This document shows, piece after piece, positions 46,552 to 57,893 of a stretch of DNA of 64,000 nt. This DNA comes from Skeletonema tropicum (Eukaryota; Bacillariophyta; Thalassiosirophyceae; Thalassiosirales; Thalassiosiraceae), in the NCBI GenBank assembly GCA_037178625.1, contig CM074127.1, forward strand, positions 3,720,001-3,784,000. The letters run 5' to 3'. The notes under the pieces were generated by a model. The model did not search any database. It was not told the origin of the DNA and was given only the letters and a program-made list of their open reading frames with translations. Within the stretch, counting starts at the first letter, position 1. Each line of letters starts with the position of its first letter. The position numbers were made by a program, and so were the translations under genes.

Positions 46552-47892
46552 TCACCCTCTCAAGATCTTGCCATTAGCACCGACAGTGACATATCCATCA
46601 CTCCCATCATCATCATCATCCCAATCGTCAAAGTCGATATCTCTATCAGGGAATTCTGACTTGTCGACCACAGAGTTCGTCATGATACTACCACTAGTTG
46701 ATGCAGTGTCTCCGTCATGAAGATCATGGACACCAGACACAGGCAGCTTGCGGCTCCTGCAGATTCCGGTGGCACATCCTTCGCACTTGTGTTGCGGTTT
46801 GTACTGTGCCAGCCTTGAATTTAGAGGTGCAGTTTCATCTCCTGAATTTTCTTCATTAACTGGTTGCCAATCAAACGAAGAAGTAGCACTAGTCCTATTG
46901 GAACCTCCTCCTTTGCCTTGAAACCTCTGGGCATCATACGAAGAGTACGCGCCATTAGTGGCAGAATCTTCACTGATCGGTTCCTTGGGCACACGCTTCA
47001 TACGTCTCCCTGCTGGACGAGCTCCTCCTCCGGTTATTCCTCCCTTGTGACCTGACTTGTACACTTCAACCCGAAAAGGTTTAATGAACACATTGGGCTT
47101 GCCAGCAATATTGCACGAGTGGCATTCTTGCCCCACATTAGCAATTGCACGTGAACTTCCCCAAGTACTCTTGCATCCCAGACATCGATAATGACCATAA
47201 CCCTTTTCTTCTCCTTTAGGGATGGGGTACAACCGCTCGCAGTCACTTTTGATCTTCTTGCATTTTGGGCACTTACAAATTGGCTTCATTTGAGGCACCT
47301 TTTTGAAGAAGACATGCTTACCACGGCCTTCTCTCGGGCAAACAGGGCAATTGAATTGACGTCGCTCTAATGTTTTGTTCTCGCTCTTGATTGTCAAACG
47401 ATTGTGTTGCTCAAGAGCTTCTGTTGTCAATCTTAATACTTGACTTCCAGCTTCACCATCGTCACCATTGCCACCACCACTGCTGCAATCTTTACAAATA
47501 CACTTCCCTCCACCCTTCTTCCACTGTGCAGGGCTGAAATCTTTCTTCTTCTTTTGCATTCCACACTTCGCACAACCAGATAAAGCGTTCTTTGCTTGAC
47601 GATACCCCTTTCCAGTATGTGTTCGTGGATCTTCAAAGAGCATTGCAAGAGATTCCAGAGAGTCATAAGCGGTACGTCTCCACATTTCATTGTAGCCCTG
47701 CTTAGGGTGTGGGAGCTTCGTCATAATGCCACGAGTTGTGTAGAAAATGTTAATTAGAATTGGCTGCCCATCTTTCTCGGGCTTTTCTTCCCTGAAGAAC
47801 AAGGTGTAGGAGACCTCTGAGCGCCTCTCGACATACCCATAATCTTCAGCAAGAGCTTTGATTTCCAACGGCGTTGGGAATTCATCGGGCAT
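46552..47892 (-). CDS. 3CxxC-type zinc-finger protein (ZAR1-like)
   Basis: 446 aa, single exon. Contains several Cys pairs: GCAKCGMQKKKKDFSPAQWK and ICKDC, NCPVCPREGRGKHVFFKKV, CKCPKCKKI, then HYRCLGCKSTWGSSRAIANV with ECHSC. The last matches the 3CxxC finger seen in zygote arrest protein 1 and related RNA-binding proteins (C-x2-C, W-x-S, C-x2-C). The C-terminal half is low complexity with one more CEGCATGICRSRK cluster and an acidic Asp run. RNA binding is inferred from the family. Confidence 0.72.
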   Translation of the reverse strand: MPDEFPTPLEIKALAEDYGYVERRSEVSYTLFFREEKPEKDGQPILINIFYTTRGIMTKLPHPKQGYNEMWRRTAYDSLESLAMLFEDPRTHTGKGYRQAKNALSGCAKCGMQKKKKDFSPAQWKKGGGKCICKDCSSGGGNGDDGEAGSQVLRLTTEALEQHNRLTIKSENKTLERRQFNCPVCPREGRGKHVFFKKVPQMKPICKCPKCKKIKSDCERLYPIPKGEEKGYGHYRCLGCKSTWGSSRAIANVGQECHSCNIAGKPNVFIKPFRVEVYKSGHKGGITGGGARPAGRRMKRVPKEPISEDSATNGAYSSYDAQRFQGKGGGSNRTSATSSFDWQPVNEENSGDETAPLNSRLAQYKPQHKCEGCATGICRSRKLPVSGVHDLHDGDTASTSGSIMTNSVVDKSEFPDRDIDFDDWDDDDDGSDGYVTVGANGKILRG

Positions 47893-48290
47893 GATTATTT
47901 TTCCGTCAATACTTCGTGTGAAAATAGGAGCCGGGAATCACAGGATTGTGCTGATTATTTATGGATGCTGAGATGTCAACATCAATGGCATCCATGTACG
48001 GACAGGGACAGGAATCATGCATTGATTGGCAGAACGAGTGAAAGCGCCGCAAATCAAGAACAACGAAGATCTTTCTCGCGCGCGTGCAGTTGCGTCGTTG
48101 CCTGTCCGCGCGCCTCGATTGACTCACGGCTTGATCATTTGCAAGCTAATAGAAGTAGGCAAGTATGTAGAAGTAGCAAGGTAGTCAAAGCGCTTGTGGT
48201 CGGATTACGGTATCTTCCACAATGATGTAGTTCGATAACTCATTTCTAGAGTGATTGTCACTGATAACATTACGCTAAAGTGTCCCTTTA
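47893..48290. other. Intergenic region
   Basis: 398 bp between the 5' side of the 3CxxC gene and the 3' end of the mS29 gene. GC-rich near 48070-48115 (CTCGCGCGCGTG). Nothing recognised. Confidence 0.4.
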
Positions 48291-50763
48291 TCAAGGAATC
48301 ATGCATGCATTCATCAAGTGCAGCCCAGTACCTCCAGAAACCATTCGTAGGTACTCAACCTCCTCAGGATTCAAAGTTGTATTGCCTCTATCGAATCTCA
48401 ATCGGCCAATTCCTGTTATTTCAAAGTTGTATAAAATATGTTGCACCTCAACATTGCTGAATCTACCAACATCCACGACACTCACAGGAGTTTCGCTCCC
48501 AGCCGAAGCATTTGCTGATTCCGTGAGTGATTTGGTAAAAGTTCTGCGAACAGCCTTCGATTCAGACGTAGCCGCAACAACGGATCCCCATTTCATAATT
48601 GCCTGAGACGAATCAACTGCATCGTCAGTATTAACATCATTTCCGGCGATAGCAGGATAGAGACCCATTGCATCCATAAATGGTTTGAAGATGGAGATCT
48701 TGTTTAGAGGAATTGCTTTCTTGACATCTTCGTCGTAATCCATATGGAAGTAGTGCCCATGATCGTAGTAGCAGTTAAACTCATCCGCAACGATAGTGAA
48801 GGGCTTCTCAGTCTGATTCATCAATGTTGAAATTACACTCAAGTAACAACCGGAAGAGAGAGAAGCGCTTTCGCTTCCAACATTAAGCAGCTTGTCAAGA
48901 GTCAGTGGCAACTCAACGTCCGATTCTTCTCCATTGTCGTTAGCCTTCGAAAGTACCTTCTTTATTTGATCGTCCGTGAGAAACTCCTTCATCGTCTCCT
49001 CCGATGCAGTCATTGTATTGATGTCATCACCATGGCTCGTCAGAAGCTGTTCACAAAACTCCTGAGCAATCATTGGTAAATTGTACAACCCCTTACGATG
49101 GTTGCATGGTTCGATGTAGAATCCTTGCCTGCGTAGTCGATCCCCATCGGGGAGGTAAACTACAATATGACCACTGACACGGGCAGACGCAACTATACCA
49201 GCAAGTGCAGCTGTCTGAAGGATTAGAGAATGAATATTAGCGAATACAACATTCCTCACTGTGTTAGACATAGTACAAATATGGTTTATTCACCAAAATC
49301 ATGCGCACACTCACTTTTCCAACACCTCTCTTCCCCGTCACAAGTATTCTTGCAGCCCCCTTCTCGCTTTCACTCACTGCACTATCGCAACAATTGGCAG
49401 CTTCGACAATCTTGGATGCAATAGCCTTCGTGGCATCCCTCATCATAATCCTCCTGGTCTCTTTGTTAGCCGCCAACTCCCATTCTTCCACCATGCGTCC
49501 AACACCTTCCCTGTGATGAACATTTAGTGGATAAACCAAGTTTGGAATGCCAGCATCATTTGATTTGGCCAAGAAGGCTGAGTTGGGGGCATTCTTGACG
49601 TTTGCAACATCCATGAACACTGGTACCGCAGTGTCTTCATCAACAACAGTAAGCACATCGTCTTGGTTATCTTTGTTTGTAGTGACCTTTTCTCCGTCAG
49701 TTTTGTCAGTGTTCTCGTCTGTGGCATTATCACTCGCATCATCTACCCTGGAAGAAGCAGCCCCCCGCATACGACTCTGCACCATTCTCAATACCTGTTC
49801 CAACTCATTCTCAACCATCGCTCCAAAATCAGGTAACTTTCCCAAAACCGGCTCCTTCTCACGCACTCTCTCTTCAATCACTTCAAATAAAGCATCTACC
49901 GCCTCCTGCTTGTCACTCCACGATTCCATCTTGATAATCTTTTGCAAATCATCATGGACCGACAATTGAATTGCCATCTTGAGACGAGATCGAATCTTCT
50001 TTTTTCGAGAGGTTGCATATTGCTTTGGTGACCCATGACCAGGATGCACTGCTAGCGGTGGGGGCAAATCAAGCTCCGACAATTGTTGCAATGTTGGCAC
50101 TCCCCCTTCAAATACCTTGACACTCTCTAAACTCTTTCGTGTTGCCAGCTGCGGTTTCCATTCTTCAATATCATCCCATGTCTTATTGGCTAGCCATTCC
50201 TCCTCGGGTATGATCCATTCATCTGTCCATAGTCGTCCAGTGCGTTGGTCTAATTCTTCTTTAATCTGTTGTTGTCTCGCATGGAACGCTGCATCGGTAA
50301 TGGCGTCCTCATCCATTTCATCATCGTCACCACCATCACTACTTCCCTTTCCAAAGTCGGAGCTATCAAATAAATCAAAGTCGCCATCATCGTCATCATT
50401 TTCGCCGTTGTTATCTAGCCATGCACCACTCATGGCTTTCATCTGGCGTGACATGGCATTCGCCTCCCCGATTTCTCCATACTCGAGGTCATCTGCCGTA
50501 GCACGCGCGGCTTCACCGCCGCTGTCAGTGACGTCGTCATCCTCTTCGATTGAATTGATACTGCCATGCTTGGCTAGTGAATCGGGATGGCGTGATATGC
50601 CAAAGTTTCGTTTTGTGACTTGGTGAGCCGCCGCCGGTTGTCGATGATGATGATGATGATGATGGGTTGGTCGGCTGTCGGAAGAGGAGACCAAGGAGGA
50701 GCACCACCTCAAGCCACCACCGACCTGTTGACGCCGAGCGCTTTGAACGCAGTGGCGTAGCAT
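48291..50763 (-). CDS. DAP3: Mitochondrial ribosomal protein mS29 (DAP3)
   Basis: GTP-binding protein of the mitochondrial small ribosomal subunit. Exons 50763-49315 and 49214-48291, 790 aa, intron 100 nt. The intron splits the P-loop, which reads GKRGVGKT when joined. Further motifs: AALAGIVASARVSGHIVVYLPDG, FYIEPCNHRKGLYNLP, and PFTIVADEFNCYYD (Walker B like). The N-terminus MLRHCVQSARRQQ is basic, a likely mitochondrial presequence; an His run from a GAT/ATG repeat follows at residues ~35-41. The N-terminal ~400 residues are longer than in animal DAP3 and acidic. The ATG at 50763 is used because the longer frame begins with TTG. Confidence 0.9.
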
Positions 50764-51064
50764 ATTTATTGTTGTGTCCCGCGCAAGTAATGTCAGTGAT
50801 AGGTGCCGCAAGATAATACGGGCCGGCGTGAATCAGATCAATGCGAGCGTAGAGAGGATTGAGGTCTGTCTGAAAAAAAAACAAAGCCAAGCAAGCGAAG
50901 AGCAACATAAAAAGCAGCTAAAAACGACGCTGTATGTGCTGTTGCTTACTATGCTATTGTGAGCAACTCAAGAACCCTACTCTACCTCTACCCGATCGCA
51001 GCGCCCTATTGTCGTTCTACTTCCCTCTGTTGACAATTATTTATTGAGATAGGTCAAAGAGAAG
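50764..51064. other. Divergent intergenic region, mS29/EMC8
   Basis: 301 bp with an A-run at about 50870-50880. No gene recognised. Confidence 0.35.
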
Positions 51065-51718
51065 ATGTCTACAACTCAAATATCCGTGTCGGCGCTGGCC
51101 GAAACCAAGATGGCACTCCACTCGGCTAAACATGGATTCTCGAATCCTATCCATGGGATTATCGTCGGTAAAAAGACCGGAAGTGATGGTGTCGTAGAAA
51201 TTGTAGACGCGGTACCAGTGTGCCACGAAGTCCCAACTAAACCCATCGTTGACATGGCGTTGAGGCTCGTAGATGCTCAGTTACAACAACAGGGGGATGA
51301 TAACTTGACAATAATCGGTTGGTACACTTCCAATGCATCCACGTCCGACGATGAAACACCCAATTTATCAGCGTGTCGCATTGCATCTTCCATGGCGGAT
51401 TGCTGCCAAGACGGAGGAGGGGACAACTTTATCTTAGTTATGGTCACTACATCGGGTCTTCTTGCAGCTGTTTCCAAAGATTCCGACTCGTCATTATCTC
51501 CCTTGTGCCGAGTCTTTCAGAAGGATGCCAAGACGAAAAGATTCTCCTACGAAGTGGATTCTTCGCTTATTACACAGGAAAATGATACGTCGTACATTAT
51601 CTCAAAAGCAATGTCGAAAGAGATGCCAATATATGACTTTGTGGACCATATGTCGAATTATGGAAGTGATGATTGGAGCGATATGGATTGGATCAAAAAT
51701 GGTGCAATAAAACTATGA
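51065..51718 (+). CDS. EMC8: ER membrane protein complex subunit 8/9
   Basis: Part of the EMC insertase on the cytosolic face of the ER. 217 aa, single exon. It has the UPF0172/MPN-like fold: ISVSALAETKMALHSAKHG, PIHGIIVGKKTG, VPVCHEV, MALRLVDAQLQQQGDDNLTI with IGWYTSNAS, and LCRVFQKD. Metal-binding JAMM residues are absent, as normal in EMC8/9. Frame intact; length agrees with the family. Confidence 0.93.
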   Translation: MSTTQISVSALAETKMALHSAKHGFSNPIHGIIVGKKTGSDGVVEIVDAVPVCHEVPTKPIVDMALRLVDAQLQQQGDDNLTIIGWYTSNASTSDDETPNLSACRIASSMADCCQDGGGDNFILVMVTTSGLLAAVSKDSDSSLSPLCRVFQKDAKTKRFSYEVDSSLITQENDTSYIISKAMSKEMPIYDFVDHMSNYGSDDWSDMDWIKNGAIKL

Positions 51719-51816
51719 TCTGGCACAACGCAATAAACAGTAAATATAGTCCTAACTCCTACTATAGTTAAATGAACACAAAACATAAAGTTTGCACCTG
51801 ACATCATCTCACAACG

Positions 51817-53783
51817 TCAATGGCGCGAATCGAAGGAGCCATTATCATCAAAATTTTCTTCAACCGAGTAGTCATCGGGTTCACACATTATTAAGTTTGC
51901 AATTGAACGAAAGAAGCCTCTGTCATCTTTTCCATCAGCATTTTCAGGCATGGTTTCAAGGGATGCGACGGAACCTAATGTATCCTCGTCCCCTGCTGAC
52001 ATTTGCTTGTCTAGCTCTTCTCCAACAGTTTTCCCGATTCTTGTGAAGACTGATGACTCATACAGTGTTTTCACAACCTTGAGGAATCTCACAAAGCTAA
52101 AGTCGTTGTTGAGGGACATCTGTCATTGAAGGAGAAAGGAGAGAGCAAAGTTGGTAAACAAACAACAATTTTGTCAATAATATCAAATGAACAGTAAGCA
52201 GTGGTTGTTTGGACCTACCTTTGCTTGTTGTTCCTCCTTCTTGCTGTCTTTTGTACTCCACAAATAAGGCAAGTCAATCATTACACCTGTATGAGCACAA
52301 TCTATAATGCAAGTCACTGTCACACCCTTCTTCATCGGTGCAAACAACGTCTTGAACATGAGGGTATCTCTGATGATTCCACTCTCTTCATAATCTGAGG
52401 GCAGCAATGCCTCATCATAGCTCTCTGCTGTCACATCAATCGACGAATCCATTGTTCGGCACCCATGCCCAGTGAAAAGGACAAACACGGCATCTCCAGG
52501 TTTACTATGCTCTGCTAATTTTTTGAATGCTTCCGTTATGTTTTTGTGTGTTGGGGCTTTGTGTTTCTTATCATCCATTAGAATTGTCATCAAATCGGGC
52601 GATTCTGGAAATCCATGTACATTCACCAAGAAATCTTTCATAGAAGTCACATCGTCATGGCAAGCCTTTAGCTGTGCATCACGGGTCTTGCGGTAGTTGC
52701 ATCCAATTAGTAATGCACGCTTGTTATTCACGCCGGCTTTGAACTCTGGTGGAACCAGGGAGAAAGGTTTATTCAAGTCAAATTTGTAGGATGAGGTAAT
52801 GGCTGGTACTTGGTTGAAACCCATCCCGTGCATCTCCCCTTTCATTTTGTGAAGGAGTTGTGCCCATGTCAGGGATGTGGCTGCGCCACCATCTAACGAA
52901 AGCTTTTCAAATGATTTTGAATTCTTGTCGAAACTGAAGCCAGCACTATCTATAGATTCATCGTCATCATCATCAAAGAGGTTTTTAGCATCAACCATGT
53001 GGGGACTTGCAACGCTATTGATCTCTGATTCTGTATCATATATAGCTTTGAGTAGTGCATTACTGCAGGCACCACCGTAGGAGATCCCTGGCTCACGAGT
53101 GCTGGATTTGGCATTAAATTCCTGTATTATATCATGAAGAGACCAAGTTGAGTGTTGAGTTCACATGATTGAGAAACTAAGTATTGTTAAGAGGGGACGA
53201 AAAAGCAGATATGATCATTGTTACTCACCTCACTTGTGGGTAAATCCCACACTCTACCGTATTTGCTGAATTGTCCCCCGATAATTCTGATCTTACTCGG
53301 TATAAATGCTGCACATTTGAACGCATATTCATCCGCAGTCAAACTGCTGACTGTTCGTCCCAAATCGGGGTCATCTCTCCTTGTTAGAGGCAGATTGGAG
53401 GAATGGTTTGCCACCATTTGAAGGTATGCCATGAGCTCTGCCATTGGTAGATGGTCAATATGTACTTGGTCATCAGTGATTCTCTTCTTTCCAACAGTAG
53501 CAGACGGAAACGGATCTGGAAAAGTCATTGAGGCAGAGTCTGTAGATGCAGGTGAAATTCGTTTGAGATGTTGTTGCTCTGCAGTACCACCTCGGTTTTC
53601 ATCTTCCCTTGCTTCCCCTCTTTCCTGTCTCTCTTTGGACGATCGATGGTGCTTGCTTTTTTTACTTTTACTACTCTTTCTGTCCAGTTCAGAGACACCC
53701 TCAATACGAGGACTCAGTTGTTTGGCATTGGCATCAATTTCCTCTGCGCCCACTGGGCTGGGTACCGACTCTTGATTCCCCAT
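51817..53783 (-). CDS. Metacaspase-like protein, catalytic Cys replaced
   Basis: Exons 53783-53229, 53121-52219 and 52119-51817 encode 586 aa; introns 107 and 99 nt. N-terminal 200 residues are Ser/Lys-rich and probably disordered. The C14 domain starts NNKRALLIGCNYR and DAQLKACHDDVTSMKDFL. The catalytic His is present in FVLFTGHGCR, and DEALLPSDY is conserved. The Cys site reads CIIDCAHTGVMIDLPY, where active metacaspases have D-S/C-C-H-S-G: the catalytic Cys is Ala (GCT), and Ser is Thr. A Cys-to-Ala change needs two base changes, so a sequencing error is unlikely. Arg/Lys-specific protease activity is not expected. The C-terminal exon is acidic. Confidence 0.9.
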
Positions 53784-54286
53784 CTCGGTCAGCTATGAAC
53801 AACTTGCTCCCGGGCGGCCGCCAGCTCTATACAATATTATACAACAGCAGGCAATGATAATAAATCGTATAAGTATATTATAGCCTCACCACTTCCTCTT
53901 CCTACACCTGCTTCTTGCTCATTCTCATTGCTCACGTGCATTCTTATCCATGGTGGTTTTCTCCAGAGTTGTGCGTTGACACATCATTGGAACTGCCTTT
54001 TCTTAAATCTAGGAAAGCCTTTGGGTTGGGCGATTCCCTCCCTGATTCTCGCAGCGGGGAAAATAAGTAAGAAGAAAAGGCTCAGAGCGACACCCATCTC
54101 ACCTCCCATCACCCATCACCCACCATGCCTCACCAATCACATCTTTGTATGTATGTAGCTACTTATCAAGCCATCACATTCACCAACACCAACCACTGAG
54201 AGGATTAGTATCTTCGCATTATAAGCATCAATCTAGTAGAGTAGCACTCATCGTCATACTGTGATCCCAATCATTTCCAATCAACC
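53784..54286. other. Divergent intergenic region
   Basis: 503 bp between metacaspase and DUF3727-like gene starts. Contains a CATCACCCATCACCCACC repeat (about 54108-54125) and CTCATTCTCATTGCTC. No gene recognised. Confidence 0.35.
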
Positions 54287-55492
54287 ATGTTAGCCACTGT
54301 CCTTCCTGTAATTGCGCTCCTACCGATGATAAATGCATTCGGTAACCAAGCATCCATTTTTCATAGATCTGTACTGGACACAAGAGAAATTCAATTTTCC
54401 AACATTATTGATGCCGAGGTGATTTCAGATGATGATAGCTCTGGAAACGACAATACAAGCAGCGGCAGCAGTGCGTCAGCAGAAGATTTACATCTTACTC
54501 TTGTAGAATACTCTCAGAAGCAAGATCCTGATTGGAAATCCATGCCTATAGCATTTTGTGATACGGTGTCAAACTCATACATTGACTGCAATCTAGCATT
54601 CTATGTCAAGGATCCACTTGGCCAGAATGGACAAGGTGCCGAGTATTCGTTAGGTGTCCCATGTGAAGTTCCTATCGTGGTTGCATTAGAATTAGCTGAT
54701 GATGATGAAAATGGCAATGGTGATGACGATGATGCTGCATTTACCAATCTATCCAGAGTTGTTCCCATCAACCCTGAACATTCTGATGAAGACACTATCA
54801 ATGAAGAAGCAAAGGAAGAAATATTCCAAATGGCTGCGCGTGCATTGATGGAAGAATTTGGGTCTGGTATTCGTCTCAAGAAAACACCTCGTGTGTTGAC
54901 ATTAGACGGTGACCTAGAAGAAGTGATAGGGGATTGGAGAGAGGTCTTGTTGGAAAGTGTCAGTAATAGCAAAGATGTTGGCTTTTTGAGCTTTGAAGAC
55001 GCTCTAAATCTGTTTGACGAAGATACAAATGGTGGCGAGGATTACTTCGATAAAATCATGAGACGTGATTTGGGAGATGATTATATGAGCCTAGCAGAGG
55101 ATGGAGATGGCGAAACCGACGAAGAATTGCTCAAACTATTTGACCCCGACAGTTTGAACACAGATGGAGATATTAGTAAAGTGGTTGACTTTCTTAAAAA
55201 CAGTGGTGACTCCAACAGCATGGACGATGATTTTGATACTCTGCTGCAGCAACTCAAACCAAGCGCTGCGTTGCGTCTGTTGAATTTCATGACCGAGGAT
55301 GGCAGAGAGGTGACAATACTTCGACCTGTCCGACCTATGCTATTGCTTGGAAAAGAAGACCCAGATGACTGCACACGCAGAATATTACTTACAGATGAAG
55401 AGATGGCTGAAGTTTTGCCAAGACTAGAGAGTGCGTGTAAGGAAGGACTGGAAAAAGCAGGCTTCTTTTTCGCTGACACCAATAAAGAGTAG
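54287..55492 (+). CDS. Plastid-targeted DUF3727-like protein
   Basis: 401 aa, single exon. Signal peptide MLATVLPVIALLPMINAF-G ends in the A-F plastid motif. The mature part has LTLVEYSQKQDPDWKSMP (beta segment), the AEYSLGVPCEVPIVV strand, an acidic insertion, EEIFQMAARALMEEFGSGI and RVLTLDGDLEE, and a C-terminal RPVRPMLLLGKEDPDDC. The order fits the DUF1292/DUF3727 proteins of cyanobacteria and plastids, whose function is unknown. It is very acidic between domains. The family call is from memory of its layout. Confidence 0.6.
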   Translation: MLATVLPVIALLPMINAFGNQASIFHRSVLDTREIQFSNIIDAEVISDDDSSGNDNTSSGSSASAEDLHLTLVEYSQKQDPDWKSMPIAFCDTVSNSYIDCNLAFYVKDPLGQNGQGAEYSLGVPCEVPIVVALELADDDENGNGDDDDAAFTNLSRVVPINPEHSDEDTINEEAKEEIFQMAARALMEEFGSGIRLKKTPRVLTLDGDLEEVIGDWREVLLESVSNSKDVGFLSFEDALNLFDEDTNGGEDYFDKIMRRDLGDDYMSLAEDGDGETDEELLKLFDPDSLNTDGDISKVVDFLKNSGDSNSMDDDFDTLLQQLKPSAALRLLNFMTEDGREVTILRPVRPMLLLGKEDPDDCTRRILLTDEEMAEVLPRLESACKEGLEKAGFFFADTNKE

Positions 55493-55812
55493 ATCTTAAC
55501 AGTAATAAATGGGTGCTAACGAAGTAATGACATCATAATATTATAAGTATTCTGTCTTAAGTCAAACATCAAAACAAACAAGCCTATCAGAAAGGAGAAG
55601 GGGTCCTTTTCTGAAAGGGGGCAGTCCCCCAGTTTCCAGTTCTCCGCCCCCGCGTCTGCCAGTGAGTTTGCTTCGTACGTGGCACCCATCGTCCTATCCG
55701 CATGTTGTAGTCATCCACCTCCATGGAACAAATGTTTCACTAGCCTCGAAATAGGTAGTCAACTGAGCCCAAAGCCAAAAATACTCAGCAGCACCAGCGT
55801 TACATTACAACA
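55493..55812. other. Intergenic region
   Basis: 320 bp between two plus-strand genes. Contains a short G/C hairpin (GGGGGCAGTCCCCC, about 55617-55630), which could act in mRNA 3' end structure. Nothing else recognised. Confidence 0.35.
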
Positions 55813-56760
55813 ATGGTTTCCACCAAGACTGTCGTAGCAGCCGCCCTGTTGGCATCAACAACAAATGCATTCGTTGCTCCCAACGCTGGCAACGTTCGTA
55901 GTACCACAACATCTCTTAACGCTATCAGAAGAGGAGGACGTGGACCACGCGGACCAGTGCGAAAAACAGAATACAAACCACCTATGAACGATGAGATCAA
56001 GCATAGTGAAGTGCGTGTCAATGTAGCTACAAAGGACGGGAAAGATGAGCCTCTAGGAATTCTATCTAGAGCAGATGCGCTTGCCAAAGCAAAAGAATTG
56101 GGCGGACTTGATCTGATCCTTATTAACGCTAACTCCGATCCACCTGTGTGCAAAATCGTCGACTATTCCAAATACCGATATGCACAGGAGAAGAAACGAA
56201 AGGAAAAGGCCAAGAATTCCAAGGCCACCGAAATTAAGGAGGTGAAGATGAGTTACAAGATTGGTGACCACGATTACACTGTTCGTCTGAAGGCTGCAAC
56301 TAAATTCATCAAGCAGGGTAACCGTGTCAAGGCAACAGTGCAATTCCGTGGGCGTGAAATCCAGCATGATAAGTTGGGTTTCGATTTGCTGGAACGATTG
56401 GCGGGTGACTTGGAAGACTTGGCTAACATGGAGGGGAAACCAAGAAGGGAGGGAAGGTCAATCGGAGCCATCCTTTCTCCAACCCCAGAAGTTGTTAAGT
56501 CTATCAACGATGCCAAGAGACAAAAGGAGAAGGAAAAGAAGAAGGCAAAAGCTGAGAGTTTGGCAAAGAGGGACGCTAGTATTGCTGCTGAAGCTGCGGC
56601 GGCTGCTGCTGCTGACAAGGGGGAGGACAAGATTATCGGAGGTGTTCTCGATGGCATTGACCTCGACGACGATGATGACTTCGATGATGATGATGATATG
56701 GATGCATCCCTTGATGAGTTATTGGGTTCAAGTAAGGCTACTGATGACTTATTTGCTTAA
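55813..56760 (+). CDS. infC: Plastid translation initiation factor IF-3
   Basis: Binds the small plastid ribosomal subunit during initiation. 315 aa, single exon. The signal peptide ends STTNAF-VAPNAG, the A-F motif of diatoms. The N domain has MNDEIKHSEVRV, LGILSRADALAKAKELGGLD, LILINANSDPPVCKIVDYSKYRY; the C domain has EIKEVKMSYKIGDHDYTVRL and FIKQGNRVKATVQFRGREIQ. A C-terminal extension has Lys/Glu and Ala runs followed by many Asp, longer than the bacterial protein (~180 aa). Confidence 0.95.
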   Translation: MVSTKTVVAAALLASTTNAFVAPNAGNVRSTTTSLNAIRRGGRGPRGPVRKTEYKPPMNDEIKHSEVRVNVATKDGKDEPLGILSRADALAKAKELGGLDLILINANSDPPVCKIVDYSKYRYAQEKKRKEKAKNSKATEIKEVKMSYKIGDHDYTVRLKAATKFIKQGNRVKATVQFRGREIQHDKLGFDLLERLAGDLEDLANMEGKPRREGRSIGAILSPTPEVVKSINDAKRQKEKEKKKAKAESLAKRDASIAAEAAAAAAADKGEDKIIGGVLDGIDLDDDDDFDDDDDMDASLDELLGSSKATDDLFA

Positions 56761-56917
56761 ACATTAGTAGTTGCTTAAATGTTAGCTATCTTCGAACCAT
56801 CATTATTGTGTGTTTTGCTTCACTACCAATGGTGATGCTGTAGCACAGAACCATGTTTTCAACCACACAAACAGTACGTTCACCATCTAGCTTCTTAGAA
56901 GTTTGTTATACTCATTT

Positions 56918-57611
56918 CTACTCGTCTGCTGACATTCCAGCCCTCTCCATCTTCGCACGTTGTTTCTCAATATTTTCTCTCACCTGGTCAAAAGCTGAGA
57001 CAATTTGCGTTTCCATTTCCGATTGATCAGTGCATGTGCTCACTACGACCGAGATTGAACAACACGATTTAGTGATGAGAATACGGAATGACGACAAGAA
57101 GTAGAGGTGAGATTGAACAAAATAAGAACCGATATCACTCACTGATTTTGAAGACTTTATCACCAAACTGAGCCTTTTGGGATTTTGAATATCTTTCAAG
57201 ATAACCTTTCTGGAAAGGTGGCACCAATTCTCCGTCTTCCATAGTCAAGTCATAAGCTTTTGCACACTTGCCCTCCTCATCTGGAGGAGATACTTTAAAT
57301 GCTACGCGTTGGTTTCGCTTCAATCCAGGGTAGAACTTTTCTCCATTAGCATTCTCTTTCACCCTGATATCATTCCGATGAATGAAAAACAAATCACTGT
57401 CGTCGTGTGTTTTCTTATCTACGCCATCCGGTAAGATGAAGCCAAATTGTGTTTTGTAGCTGAAGTATTTAATAATGCCAGTTTTGACTTCATTGTCATC
57501 ATCACCCGAGGAAAAGCATCTTGCTGCGACAAGCCGGGTAGCTGGAGCTGCAAGTTTGCTGCGGAGAGACGAGACCGCAAATTTTGAGGAGCCTATGAGG
57601 AAGTTGTTCAT
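56918..57611 (-). CDS. Cold-shock-domain protein, probably mitochondrial
   Basis: Exons 57611-57143 and 57042-56918 give 197 aa; intron 100 nt. The cold-shock domain reads KTGIIKYFSYKTQFGFILPD (RNP1-like), DSDLFFIHRNDI (RNP2-like) and RNQRVAFKVSPPDEEGK. Before it lies a basic, hydroxylated leader (NNFLIGSSKFAVSSLRSKLAAP with Arg and CFSSGDDD), consistent with mitochondrial import. The C-terminal exon is helical (DQVRENIEKQRAKMERAG). Role as organellar RNA chaperone is inferred. Confidence 0.8.
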
Positions 57612-57893
57612 GGTATAGTTGTATGTTGGCTAAATGCAGTGGAGCACTGGAACGAAGATATCTTGCAGCCGGCGAAGAAATCGTAGATGGGATCATTGCC
57701 AGCGCCCGCGGGGCTGCGGAGTGTGGAGTGTGATGAGGTTTTGTTCACGTCGGACGAAAACAGACGAACTGGCAGCCAGCTCATGCGCAAGCTGAACGGA
57801 TGGGACTAAGTACTTATGCTGAAAGACTTAATTCTTGGTTATAAGCATGGGAACCGTTATCAGTGTATTGTAGCTGTTTCATCTTAAATAAAG

